A stretch of 64,000 bases of DNA from Sutcliffiella deserti (lineage in GTDB: Bacteria > Bacillota > Bacilli > Bacillales > Bacillaceae_I): contig NZ_JAIQDB010000001.1 in NCBI RefSeq assembly GCF_020037475.1, positions 682,001-746,000 of the forward strand. The letters are read 5' to 3'. The notes under the pieces were generated by a model that saw only the letters and a program-made list of their open reading frames with translations, ran no database searches and was not told the origin of the DNA. Position 1 is the stretch's first letter, and each line of letters opens with the position of its first letter. A program made the position numbers and the translations under genes. This document shows positions 18,147 through 26,902 of this stretch, piece after piece.

Positions 18147-19505
18147 TTAACCAATTATTACTCTTTCTACTGGATAGTGATATTTTGCTGGTTTTCTTTT
18201 ACTTTCTAAAATGAAGAGGAACGTAAGTAACCCAACTCGCCCAATGAACATCAAGCACATGATAACCAATTTCCCTATTGTAGATAATTCAGATGTTATT
18301 CCCATGGAAAGACCGGTCGTACCAAAAGCGGAACATACTTCAAACATAATTTCTATTAACTCAAAAGGCTCTGTAATACTTAATATAATAAAAGATGAAA
18401 AACATATTATTATGGCCAGCAACAGGACAACTAACGACTTAATAATATCCTCTTCATGAATCTCCCGTCGAAAAAGCTTAATGTTCTTTCTGCCCCGTGC
18501 AAAGTGAAACAAGAATAATATATTTAAGGCAAAAGTAGTTGTTCGTATGCCCCCTCCTACTGAACTTGGGGAAGCACCAATGAACATTAGCCCACACATG
18601 ACCAATAGCGTAGGAAGTGCGAATTCACTAACGTCCATGGTCGCTAAACCACCACTTCTTGTTGTAACTGATTGGAACAGAGCATAGAAAAAGGCTTCAT
18701 GCCAGGACTTTCCTGCCAAGAATTTTCCAGATTCCATTATTAAGATTGCAACTGTTCCAAAAATAATTAAACCTGCAAAGGTAATAGTAGTTATTTTGGT
18801 AAATAAAGTGAAACGAAAACGACCACCCTTATTCATAATAAATTCCTTAACTTCCACTAATACCGGAAATCCAATTGCACCGGTGGTAATTAAAATTATC
18901 GTAATAAATTGAACAAAATAATCATTGGCAAACGGAACAAGGGATTCTCCAGTAATATCAAAACCACCATTTGTTGTGGCGCTTACCGCTGCGAAAAACC
19001 CATGTAAATAAGCTTCTTGCCAGGTTGAGTAGTACGATAAATAATACGTGCCCAAGATTAATGCACCTATTAATTCAATCGTTAAAATTAAAAATAGAAT
19101 TTGCTTAATAAGTTTAACAATACCTGATAGGTTTGATTGATTTTGATCAAGCATCATCAATCTTCTTTCTTTCAGACCTATTTTTCTTCCTAAGATAAGC
19201 CAGATAAAAGTTCCTACAGCCATAACACCAACCCCACCAAATTGCAGGACAAATGCGAGAATAAAGATGCCCGGAACAGTAAAGGTTTCCGCAGTGTTTA
19301 ACACTGTCAGACCAGTTACGCTTACCGCGCTAACTGCCGTAAAAAGCGCGTTCATAAAGGTCCAGTCCACACCATCATATCTCGCAACAGGCAAACTTAA
19401 TAAAGATACTGCTACAATTACAGCCAAAAAATAAAAACTTACTATAAGTTGTGCAGGTGATAAATTATGTACTTTTTCATTAAATAAACTTTTAATTTTT
19501 ATCAT
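18147..19505 (-). CDS. ktrD: TrkH-family K+ channel subunit (KtrD/KtrB type)
   Basis: This 452-residue membrane protein of the Trk/Ktr superfamily has four pore repeats with the selectivity-filter glycines in SVTGLTV, TTNGGFD, TTRSGGL and AFGTTGLSMG. It would take up K+ together with a cytoplasmic KtrA/C RCK subunit, which is not encoded here. Position beside sspD, rsgI and kinE corresponds to B. subtilis ktrD (ykrM), a lone subunit working with KtrC. ATG at 19505; the gene stands alone. Confidence 0.92.
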   Translation of the reverse strand: MIKIKSLFNEKVHNLSPAQLIVSFYFLAVIVAVSLLSLPVARYDGVDWTFMNALFTAVSAVSVTGLTVLNTAETFTVPGIFILAFVLQFGGVGVMAVGTFIWLILGRKIGLKERRLMMLDQNQSNLSGIVKLIKQILFLILTIELIGALILGTYYLSYYSTWQEAYLHGFFAAVSATTNGGFDITGESLVPFANDYFVQFITIILITTGAIGFPVLVEVKEFIMNKGGRFRFTLFTKITTITFAGLIIFGTVAILIMESGKFLAGKSWHEAFFYALFQSVTTRSGGLATMDVSEFALPTLLVMCGLMFIGASPSSVGGGIRTTTFALNILFLFHFARGRKNIKLFRREIHEEDIIKSLVVLLLAIIICFSSFIILSITEPFELIEIMFEVCSAFGTTGLSMGITSELSTIGKLVIMCLMFIGRVGLLTFLFILESKRKPAKYHYPVERVIIG

Positions 19506-19705
19506 GTTGACCCTTTCACGTTAAAACTGCCTTTATTCTAATCATTATTCTTATATACGGTACTGACTAGAAAATGTTTCATAATTCTCTCTATATTACA
19601 TTATTTGTCTAATACTTACTAGTATCTGTTTTTCGGATTAACCAATACTATGTGTACAACTTTTATTATATAAGTTGTAGTTCAATAAGAAAAGGAGTGA
19701 TGATA

Positions 19706-19897
19706 ATGGCACGAAGCAGCAATAAATTATTAGTACCAGGTATTGAGCAGGCTTTAGACCAGATCAAATATGAAATTGCACAGGAATTTGGTGTAACACT
19801 TGGTTCAGATACAGTAGCGCGCTCCAATGGATCTGTTGGTGGAGAAATCACGAAACGTCTTGTAGCACAAGCTCAATCACAACTTAAAGGTCAATAA
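19706..19897 (+). CDS. sspD: Alpha/beta-type small acid-soluble spore protein
   Basis: A 63-residue DNA-binding spore protein that coats forespore DNA. It holds the family signatures [10 protein letters not shown], including the germination-protease cleavage site Glu-Ile, and [22 protein letters not shown]. The start at 19706 (MARSSNKLL) has AAGGAG eight bases upstream. AATACTA at 19644-19650 could be a sigma-G -10 element. Position next to rsgI and ktrD matches sspD of B. subtilis. A terminator follows. Confidence 0.95.
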   Translation: MARSSNKLLVPGIEQALDQIKYEIAQEFGVTLGSDTVARSNGSVGGEITKRLVAQAQSQLKGQ

Positions 19898-19915
19898 ACT
19901 TCATAAACATGGCTA

Positions 19916-19947
19916 ATCCCAGAGTGTTTCACTCTGGGATTTTATTA
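19916..19947 (+). terminator. Terminator after sspD
   Basis: ATCCCAGAGTG-TTT-CACTCTGGGAT followed by a T-rich tail. Confidence 0.9.
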
Positions 19948-20033
19948 TAGCATGTCTCTTTTGTTTGTGAAGTTTGTGCTTATAAGGCAACAGAAAAAAT
20001 GAAATCAACGAAACTAAGTAAAATCAAAAGTTA

Positions 20034-21185
20034 TTATTGTCCCTTGCCATTATTATTTTGGTGTTCTTTGCTATTTCGTTTATTCTCAATTTTTTGTTCA
20101 TGCTGCCCTTTGCTAGGTCTATTATGTACTTTTTGTTCCTTTTTCTGTTTCTTATCTACTTCTTTAATTTTTTCATCTTCTTTATAACCTCTATTATCTA
20201 TTTTGCTTTCTCTATCTCTTTCTCGTTGCTCTTTCCTTTGGTTCCTTTGCAACTCACGTTCTTCTTTCCTTTGCATCCTCTCTAGCTCACGTTCTTCTTT
20301 TTTCTCCAACCTGTCAAGCTTTGATGTTTCTAATTTTATTGCTTTTTCAGTTGTTAAAGCTTCTTCATTTATCTTTTCCTTGTCCTTGCTTATTTGCTGC
20401 TTATCTAAGCCATTCTCAGCTGGGTTTTCTTTCGTGCTTTTTAAATTTTGTAATCCTGTAATTCCGGTATTGGTATTTTCATTTAAACTTGAGGTATCAT
20501 CTTTTTCTACCAGTTCGGTGCTACGTTCATTTTGAATAAATTTACCTGGAGTTACACCTTGTCTAAGCGCTTCTCCGCGTTTTTCATTAGTTGTTTCTAT
20601 CGTAGTTACATTTATATTCTCCACTTGAATTGTTTTAGAAATAGCGATGATTTCATTTTGAATTTTATTTTTCCAGATTAAATTATCACTTTCTGACAAA
20701 ACGGAAGCAATAATTACCTCTCCGCCATTGTTCAAGTAGCCTTCTTCACGAATTAATCCCATTATCATTGATGACACATGTGCAATTTCTTCATTCTCCC
20801 AATCCTTCAAGTCACCTAATAATCGTTTACCTTCTTCGTTATAGGCATCAATAGATAGAACACGAAAATGCTTATTTATGCTTAATTCCAAACTAGGATT
20901 TACATCTAATGAAATATAGGCATAAACCTGGTTGTTGATATATTTAGGATAGAGTGTAAAAAGCAATATAGTTGCCGTTAGCAAAGTTACTATGGCCCAT
21001 CTTATTTTAAAAAGAGAAAATCTCCTCTTCTTAGATGACTCAGTAGACCTATGCATGGGGAAAAAAATGATTTCCTCCCCAATTCCAACTTCCCCTTTTT
21101 GCTTTCTCGATCTTAAAAACTCGCCGTCTGGGGTCAGCATCGTGACATAGTCATCATGAACTTCGAGCACAATCCCTTTTTTCAC
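20034..21185 (-). CDS. rsgI: Anti-sigma-I factor RsgI
   Basis: The 383-residue membrane protein begins with the RsgI N-terminal domain (MKKGIVLEVHDDYVTMLTPDGEF) that binds SigI, has one transmembrane segment near residues 62-82 (WAIVTLLTATILLFTLY), and then an external domain with YAYISLDVNPSLELSIN. The last 120 residues are a highly charged Glu/Lys/Arg-rich region (KEERELERMQRKEERELQ), likely helical. GTG start with AAGGGGCG upstream; it overlaps sigI by 32 nt, so the two are translationally coupled. It keeps SigI inactive until heat or an envelope signal. The charged tail takes the place of the carbohydrate-binding modules seen in clostridial RsgI. Confidence 0.93.
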   Translation of the reverse strand: MKKGIVLEVHDDYVTMLTPDGEFLRSRKQKGEVGIGEEIIFFPMHRSTESSKKRRFSLFKIRWAIVTLLTATILLFTLYPKYINNQVYAYISLDVNPSLELSINKHFRVLSIDAYNEEGKRLLGDLKDWENEEIAHVSSMIMGLIREEGYLNNGGEVIIASVLSESDNLIWKNKIQNEIIAISKTIQVENINVTTIETTNEKRGEALRQGVTPGKFIQNERSTELVEKDDTSSLNENTNTGITGLQNLKSTKENPAENGLDKQQISKDKEKINEEALTTEKAIKLETSKLDRLEKKEERELERMQRKEERELQRNQRKEQRERDRESKIDNRGYKEDEKIKEVDKKQKKEQKVHNRPSKGQHEQKIENKRNSKEHQNNNGKGQ

Positions 21186-21936
21186 TCGTAATCGCCCCTT
21201 TTAGGTAATCTTTTAAATATATATAATCCCCTGATAAAATAATAGACACTGCTATAATGTACTTCCGGTTGCGTTCTATTGTTTTTCTACTAACGTCAAC
21301 CAATCCTTCTAAGTTCTTCATCGGTAACATTTTCTTATCAAATAAATGCTTCTTTAATTCCGGATTTTGGACTAATATATGTGCAATATTAATAGCATTT
21401 TGCCTCGCATCAGAATGCTTAGGAGCACACGCATGCAGGTCAGAAAAAGTTAAGCCGAATTCTTTTAAAATTGTTTGATAATAGATTATTTCTTCTTTAC
21501 GTTGTTCCTGATCTATTTGTTTTTGAAATTCCTCAACGGATAGTTTAGCTTCGATGTTATTAGAAGCATAATCATCCTGGTCAACATCCTGCTCCGACAT
21601 AGTAATAGTCATGTTCTTGCTTTCTTTTCGGATATAATCAATTACTCTTCTTTTAATGATCAATTCAGCAAAAGATAACAAAGAACTTCCTTTATCAGTT
21701 GAATACTTCTCGATTGCTTCATTGAAAGCGATTAAACCGATACTAAATTCATCATCCGTTTCATTAATATATCTTTTACAAACAGATGAAACAGCCTTTG
21801 CGATAAATGGTTTATATTTATTTATTAAGTAATTTTGTAATTGTATATTTCCAGCTTGAATTTCTAGCACTTCATCTTCAAGTGATTTTGTGCGTCTTTT
21901 GCCGATTTTAAAAAGTAGGCTTAGCACCGGCTTCAC
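21154..21936 (-). CDS. sigI: RNA polymerase sigma factor SigI
   Basis: A 260-residue alternative sigma factor. The region 2-like part reads DEFSIGLIAFNEAIEKY and SLLSFAELIIKRRVIDYIRKE; the C-terminal part (LEGLVDVSRKTIERNRKYIIAVSIIL) is the SigI-specific domain. GTG start at 21936 directly after a GGGAGAGAG site. SigI controls heat and cell-wall stress genes in B. subtilis and is held by RsgI, encoded immediately downstream with overlapping reading frames. Confidence 0.94.
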   Translation of the reverse strand: MKPVLSLLFKIGKRRTKSLEDEVLEIQAGNIQLQNYLINKYKPFIAKAVSSVCKRYINETDDEFSIGLIAFNEAIEKYSTDKGSSLLSFAELIIKRRVIDYIRKESKNMTITMSEQDVDQDDYASNNIEAKLSVEEFQKQIDQEQRKEEIIYYQTILKEFGLTFSDLHACAPKHSDARQNAINIAHILVQNPELKKHLFDKKMLPMKNLEGLVDVSRKTIERNRKYIIAVSIILSGDYIYLKDYLKGAITSEKRDCARSS

Positions 21937-22480
21937 CTCTCTCCCTGCTTATATTCTTTAATAACTAATGTTTAAAGTATACAGCAAATTTTAAGAAGGA
22001 GGCTTTTTCGATTTCAAGAAAAAGTCACCTGTCTCTTTATAAAGGTGACGTTTTCTCTATAAAATGTCAATGTAAAAACCTGTTAAGACAGCTTTTATCA
22101 ATATATAAGGAAATACTAACCACTTTAATGCTACTTAATCGGTAAAAAATTACTTTCAGTTATTGATAACATAGTAAAATTATCCTGATTTCTTCCCCCA
22201 ATCACTGTTTTTGATATATATCTTCACTCAAATATTACGTGAATGTTTCAATCTTTTCGGGGGAGCGACAAAAAATATTTTTTAAAAACATTCATTTCTT
22301 CACGATAACAGTTTAAAGTGAGAGCCATAAAAGCCTTTTGGAAATAAGTGGATTTTTTCCATATCGCTTTGCGCTCTGGATTTCTTTCTCATTATTTCTT
22401 CCATAATTTTAAGTAATTGACTCTTTTTTTCAGGTTAAACTAAAAAGGAGCAACTATAAAAATTAGGTTAGGTGATAAAA
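21937..22480. other. Intergenic between divergent sigI and ku
   Basis: These 544 bases hold no credible gene. Two hairpins are visible near the sigI side: CTTTTTC/GAAAAAG at 22002-22023 and GTCACCT/AGGTGAC at about 22024-22050. The sigI promoter and the ku promoter (expected to be forespore-specific) must lie here. Confidence 0.5.
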
Positions 22481-23374
22481 ATGCATACCATGTGGAAAGG
22501 TTCCATCAGCTTTGGACTTGTTAACATTCCTATAAAGATGTTCTCTGCCACAGAAGATAAAGATATTAAGCTACGTACCCTGCATAAAGAGTGTCATTCA
22601 CCTATTAAGTACGAAAAGGTTTGTCCCCATTGTGAAAAGGAAGTCGAGCAAAGTGACTTAGTAAAAGGGTATGAATATGTAAAAGGAAAATATGTGATTC
22701 TGGATGACGAAGAGTTAAGTTCCCTTAAAGAAGAGCATGAAGATAAAAGCGTAAAAATTATTGATTTTGTGAAACTTGAAGATATTGATCCCATTTACTT
22801 TAATCGTTCCTATTTCTTAGGACCCGGAGAGAACGGAAGCAAGGCTTATTCTTTATTACGGGAAGCATTAGAAACGTCAAAAAAAATTGGAGTAGCAGAA
22901 ATTTCAATCCGCTCAAAACAGCAACTTGCTATTGTGCGTGTTTACCAAGACTGTCTTGTTATGGAAACAGTCCATTACCCTGATGAGGTCCGAAATGTTC
23001 GAGATGTACCAAGTGTTCCTGAAAAGACGGACATAAATGAACAAGAGTTAAAGACGGCGATTATGCTTATAGATCAACTAACAACCGATTTTAATCCTGA
23101 AAAATACCATGACAACTATCGTGAAGCTGTGTTAGCTTTAATTGAAAACAAGGTAAATAAACAAGAAGATACCACCACTCCTCAAGAACCAGGCGGTAAG
23201 ACAAATGTTGTCGACCTGATGAGTGCCCTGCAGGCAAGTATCGAACGAACGAAGGATCAGCAGATAAAACCGGAAAAAAAGAAAGCAGTAATCAAGCAAG
23301 AAGAAGAAAAGAAAGATACCACAACGAAAGCAAAACCTAAAAAAAGAACTACTCGAAAAAAAGCGACTAGCTGA
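22481..23374 (+). CDS. ku: Ku protein for non-homologous end joining
   Basis: A 297-residue bacterial Ku: a beta-barrel core (MHTMWKGSISFGLVNIPIKMFSATE) forms a ring dimer on DNA ends, and a lysine-rich C-terminal tail (from about residue 255, KPEKKKAVIKQEEEKK) can bind DNA. CHSPIKYEKVCPHCEKE resembles a zinc ribbon remnant common in this family. ATG at 22481 has AGGTGAT upstream; a GTG at 22472 is within it. It works with LigD, encoded about 1.2 kb downstream, to repair breaks in germinating spores. Confidence 0.95.
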   Translation: MHTMWKGSISFGLVNIPIKMFSATEDKDIKLRTLHKECHSPIKYEKVCPHCEKEVEQSDLVKGYEYVKGKYVILDDEELSSLKEEHEDKSVKIIDFVKLEDIDPIYFNRSYFLGPGENGSKAYSLLREALETSKKIGVAEISIRSKQQLAIVRVYQDCLVMETVHYPDEVRNVRDVPSVPEKTDINEQELKTAIMLIDQLTTDFNPEKYHDNYREAVLALIENKVNKQEDTTTPQEPGGKTNVVDLMSALQASIERTKDQQIKPEKKKAVIKQEEEKKDTTTKAKPKKRTTRKKATS

Positions 23375-23389
23375 TGTTAGTCGCTTTTT
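23356..23389 (+). terminator. Terminator after ku
   Basis: AAAAAGCGACTA pairs with TTAGTCGCTTTTT across the stop codon. Confidence 0.88.
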
Positions 23390-23580
23390 GGGTAATACAG
23401 GAATGAGCCACGAACGCAGCATTTAGAGTTTACGCTCCTCATCCTATGAATTCTGCATGTATTTACTCCAGCACACCGGCTACTTTCCGGATATTTTGCT
23501 TAATACACGAGAATAACTCCACTTTCATTTCGAGTTTTACTGTCCTCCTCAACCGCTTTCTGCACGTTAGCAGCACTTTT

Positions 23581-23760
23581 CGCACCACTTCTCTTTTTTT
23601 AAAGGGCATATAGCAACAATCTTCCAGGTTGCGTACCACTTCTCGGGACTTGTGCACGGAACCCGGGTTTTTCGTACCACTTCTCGGGACTTGCGCACGG
23701 AACTCGGTTTTTCCGTACCACTTCTCGAGATTTGCGCACGGAACGCTTTTTCTCCATATC
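23581..23760. repeat. Tandem 41-bp repeat cluster (three full units plus partial)
   Basis: CGTACCACTTCTCG starts at 23632, 23673 and 23714, an exact 41-bp period. The unit continues with GGACTTGCGCACGGAAC and a GG-TTTTT tail. A partial unit (CGCACCACTTCTC) lies at 23581. The cluster is confined between the terminators of ku and of the HAD gene. Overlapping minus-strand frames of 96 and 141 codons read through it but look non-coding. Confidence 0.9.
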
Positions 23761-23844
23761 TCATGGCGATTTGGACAAACCCCCAGGATCTGATGCAGCA
23801 TCTTCGGGAGATGCACGGCTGATTTCTTACACAGACGAGCAAAG

Positions 23845-23878
23845 AAAAAACACCCAAGCGAAGTATGCCCTTGGGTGC
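23845..23878 (-). terminator. Terminator of the HAD phosphatase gene
   Basis: Minus strand CACCCAAG and CTTGGGTG flank an 11-base loop and are followed by six Ts. Confidence 0.85.
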
Positions 23879-23907
23879 TAGTTCTCACGCTAAAATTACA
23901 ACCTCTA

Positions 23908-24429
23908 TTATTTTTGTCTAACTAACCACTTTGCAGCATCCAACAGAGTAGGAAAGGTATAATCTGCTATGTTGGTTTCTTTACCGATAAAGATTGTTTT
24001 GGTTCCTGCACTTTTTCCTGCCAGAATATCTGGTTCTCGATCACCAATCATATAGGAAGAAGACAAATTGATACGATATTTTTCAGCAAGATCTTCTATC
24101 ATTTTTGCCCCAGGCTTTCGGCACATGCAACCTTCGTCCGGTTTATGGATACATGCTGAAACTTCTTCAATTTCTCCACCTGCTTTTTTAATTTCTTTTA
24201 CCATAAATTGATGTATTTCATTTAATGCAAGACTATCCATAAAACCAAGGCCCACTCCACCCTGGTTTGTTACAACAAAAAGCTTATACCCCGCCTCTGA
24301 CAATAATCTGATGCCTTCTTTCGCTCCGGGAAGAAAATGAAAATCACTCGGCTTATTTACGAATTTCACTCTCTTTGACAACACTTCATTTATCACACCA
24401 TCGCGGTCTAGAAATATTCCTTGATACAT
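23908..24429 (-). CDS. GmhB-like HAD-IIIA phosphatase (D,D-heptose-1,7-bisphosphatase family)
   Basis: A 173-residue HAD-IIIA enzyme. FLDRDGVINE has the two catalytic aspartates, VVTNQGGVGLG is motif II, CRKPGAKM motif III and GDREPDILAGKSAGTKTIFIG motif IV. CIHKPDEGCMCRKP carries the zinc-binding Cys-His-Cys-Cys set typical of GmhB. In Gram-negatives GmhB makes ADP-heptose; here no other heptose gene is near, and the relatives in B. subtilis-like genomes may act on other sugar bisphosphates or histidinol phosphate. It is divergent from ligD. Confidence 0.88.
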   Translation of the reverse strand: MYQGIFLDRDGVINEVLSKRVKFVNKPSDFHFLPGAKEGIRLLSEAGYKLFVVTNQGGVGLGFMDSLALNEIHQFMVKEIKKAGGEIEEVSACIHKPDEGCMCRKPGAKMIEDLAEKYRINLSSSYMIGDREPDILAGKSAGTKTIFIGKETNIADYTFPTLLDAAKWLVRQK

Positions 24430-24530
24430 TGTTACACCTCATTAACATAGTTTGTTTTGTGCGAGCGCATGTTAATAATACGTAAAAATCCATACGGGAT
24501 TTCTTAAAAGCAGAAGAAAGGAAAGATAAA

Positions 24531-26369
24531 ATGATAAAACCAATGCTTCTCACCCTCCATCGTGACCCACCAGTTGGAGAAGAATGGGGGTATGAAGTGA
24601 AATATGACGGCTTTCGCTGTCTAGTTTTCCTTGATAAGGATAATATTACTCTTCAAAGCAGGAATGGCAAATCTTTGAACAATCATTTTCCAGAGATAAT
24701 CGATTTTTTAGAGGCTTTAGTTCAACAGGATAAATTGCTACAGTTTATTCCGCTCGTACTAGACGCCGAACTCACTATTCTAACTTCACCTTGGAAAGGG
24801 AATTTTACAGCGATTCAAAAGCGAGGGAGAACAAAGACTAAAGAGACTGTTTTAGACCTTGCTCAATCAACACCTGCTACCTTATTGGCATTCGACATCC
24901 TTAAAGCAAGTGGTAAAACGCTTGTCTCATTGCCTTTTCAAACAAGAAAAGCGAAATTAAAGGAAATATTCACCTTGCTGGACCTGCCTCTTAGTCCAAA
25001 CACATACAGCTCTGTACCTTTGCAGTATGTACCATACCAGTTGAATGGAGATATGCTTTTTAAAAAAATTAAAGAGAACCATGGAGAAGGAATAATCGCA
25101 AAAAAAACGTCTAGTACCTATCAGGCAGGTAAGCGAACTCCAGATTGGATCAAAATTAAAAACTTTCGTAACATCAGTTGCTTTATCACAGCTTATCAAA
25201 AAGATAACGGTTATTTTCATGTAGCGGTAATGAACCAAGATCGCATCCTTCCCATCGGTCTATTTTCTCATGGAATGAGTTCAGAGGAGCGACGAGCTTT
25301 AATTGCGGTCGTTAAAGAGAATAGCAAAAATGAGGACAATTTATTTGTATACGTAGAACCAGGTATTTGTGTGGAACTATACTACTTGGAGCTTTATCAA
25401 GGTCAACTACGACATCCTGAATTCCGTCGTTTCCGCTTTGATATCCAAGTAAAGGATTGTACGTGGAATAGTCTGCGCAGTTCTAATTTAGACCTGCCGA
25501 AGAGTGTTCAGATTACACATCCCGAAAAACCGTTGTGGGAGGAACCTTTTTTTAGCAAATTAGATTACTTGCAATATTTAACGGAAGCCTCGCCTTTTCT
25601 TTTACCATTTTTAAAAAATAGGCTGCTAACCGTTATTCGTTACCCTCATGGTATGTCTGGCGAGAAATTTTACCAAAAAAACCGCCCAGATTATGCACCA
25701 GAATATGTAGAAACCTCTGTAAATGATGGTATTCACTACATTGTATGTAATAATCTCGAAACACTCGTTTGGCTTGGTAACCAGCTTGCGATAGAACTGC
25801 ATATTCCTTTTCAGAAAACAGGCTCCCTGCTACCATGTGAAATAGTTTTTGATCTTGATCCACCATCGGAGAAATTCTTCGCAAATGCCGTGATTGGGGC
25901 ATTAATGATGAAGGAGATATTTGATCAGTTACAGCTTGCGTCGTTTGTAAAAACCTCTGGCAGGAAGGGGTTGCAAGTATATATCCCTCTCCCTGAAGAG
26001 ACATTTACCTATGAGCAAACAAGGAAATTCACAGAGTTTGTAGCAAACTATCTAGTGTCAAAAGAACCAGAATTGTTCACGATCGAACGATTAAAAAAGA
26101 ATCGCGGAACAAGAGTATATGTGGATTTCATTCAGCATGCTGAAGGCAAAACAATTATTGCACCATACTCCTTAAGAGAAAATAGCCTGCCTACCGTTGC
26201 TACTCCTCTCAATTGGAGTGAAGTGAACCAAGGGTTACGCCCAAAGCAATTTACTGTATCAAATGTGCTAGAGCGTTTAAAAGAAAAAGGTGATCCATTT
26301 CATAGCTATCATCTAAAGCAAGATCGGCAACCTTTTGACAAAGTTCTTTCCTTTTTAGATCAAGTATAA
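24531..26369 (+). CDS. ligD: NHEJ ATP-dependent DNA ligase/polymerase LigD
   Basis: A 612-residue two-domain enzyme. The N-terminal ligase domain has the adenylated Lys24 in EVKYDGFRCLV and motif VLDAELTI, and ends near residue 310. The C-terminal part is the archaeo-eukaryotic primase-like polymerase, with FDLDPP holding the catalytic aspartates and KTSGRKGLQVYIPL. The phosphoesterase domain of longer LigD proteins is absent, as in B. subtilis. ATG follows GAAAGG. With Ku it joins double-strand breaks, mainly in spores. Confidence 0.95.
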   Translation: MIKPMLLTLHRDPPVGEEWGYEVKYDGFRCLVFLDKDNITLQSRNGKSLNNHFPEIIDFLEALVQQDKLLQFIPLVLDAELTILTSPWKGNFTAIQKRGRTKTKETVLDLAQSTPATLLAFDILKASGKTLVSLPFQTRKAKLKEIFTLLDLPLSPNTYSSVPLQYVPYQLNGDMLFKKIKENHGEGIIAKKTSSTYQAGKRTPDWIKIKNFRNISCFITAYQKDNGYFHVAVMNQDRILPIGLFSHGMSSEERRALIAVVKENSKNEDNLFVYVEPGICVELYYLELYQGQLRHPEFRRFRFDIQVKDCTWNSLRSSNLDLPKSVQITHPEKPLWEEPFFSKLDYLQYLTEASPFLLPFLKNRLLTVIRYPHGMSGEKFYQKNRPDYAPEYVETSVNDGIHYIVCNNLETLVWLGNQLAIELHIPFQKTGSLLPCEIVFDLDPPSEKFFANAVIGALMMKEIFDQLQLASFVKTSGRKGLQVYIPLPEETFTYEQTRKFTEFVANYLVSKEPELFTIERLKKNRGTRVYVDFIQHAEGKTIIAPYSLRENSLPTVATPLNWSEVNQGLRPKQFTVSNVLERLKEKGDPFHSYHLKQDRQPFDKVLSFLDQV

Positions 26370-26445
26370 GGTGGAAATTAATTGGAGAAGATGGACAGTA
26401 GTATAAGTTTTTTTAAATATAGCCTAAAAGAAAAAGGTGATTGTT

Positions 26446-26721
26446 TTGCAGGCCTTTGCTATTGTCCATCCTATAGTTGAAATAGATCACTCCGTAATTT
26501 TGGAATTTGTTGATGAAACCGAGCCTCTAGAAAGCCGACGTTATCGTTTATTTTTACAAAAAGTATCTCTTCAAGAGCTCAAGCTAATTGTTTATCGGCC
26601 CAAGAAAGAAATATGGCAGGATATCACATCCATGATTTCCCCCTTTTACCTTGCTTCCCTAAAAAATGTCTTACTAGATCAAATTAAATCAACGACCGAG
26701 CTAAAAGATAATATTTCATAA
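26446..26721 (+). CDS. Hypothetical protein, 91 residues
   Basis: I do not recognise this protein. It reads MQAFAIVHPIVEIDHSVILEF from a TTG at 26446 six bases after AAAGGTG; an in-frame GTG at 26437 lies within that site. The sequence is soluble, with alternating hydrophobic residues (KVSLQELKLIVYRPK) that suggest a beta-rich fold. It follows ligD by 76 bases on the same strand and may be co-transcribed. Confidence 0.6.
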   Translation: MQAFAIVHPIVEIDHSVILEFVDETEPLESRRYRLFLQKVSLQELKLIVYRPKKEIWQDITSMISPFYLASLKNVLLDQIKSTTELKDNIS

Positions 26722-26749
26722 AAGCGAGCTGTATCTAAAACAGAAACAG

Positions 26750-26850
26750 CTTGTTTTGTTTTCAAACTTATAATCACAAACATAGCCAAGGAAGCTCCCG
26801 CACCGCACTTGGATAAGCGAACACCTGAAACGCAAAGCAGCAGGGAGTTT
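26750..26850. repeat. Decayed copy of the dispersed GC-rich element
   Basis: GCCAAGGAAGCTCCCGCACC and GGATAAGCGAACACCTGAAAC resemble parts of the elements at 17.8-18.1 kb (GCCAAGGAGGCTCCGACACC, GGATAAGCGAAGCC) with many changes. Confidence 0.5.
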
Positions 26851-26867
26851 ACAAAAAGTCCCCCATC

Positions 26868-26894
26868 AAAAAAACATCCATAAATATGGATGTT
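26868..26894 (-). terminator. Terminator of the YeiH-like gene
   Basis: Minus strand AACATCCATA/TATGGATGTT followed by seven Ts, next to the stop of the gene at 26903. Confidence 0.85.
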
Positions 26895-26902
26895 CTGCAT
26901 AA

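Noticed and set aside
18895..19505. Trk-type transposon or phage signs near ktrD
   Set aside because: No integrase, transposase, or attachment-like repeats; the order ktrD-sspD-rsgI-sigI is the ordinary Bacillus one.
23463..23888. Minus-strand frames of 141 and 96 codons
   Set aside because: They read through the 41-bp repeats (recurring PGSVHKSREVVRK-like peptides), overlap each other in different frames, and span the terminator of the HAD gene.
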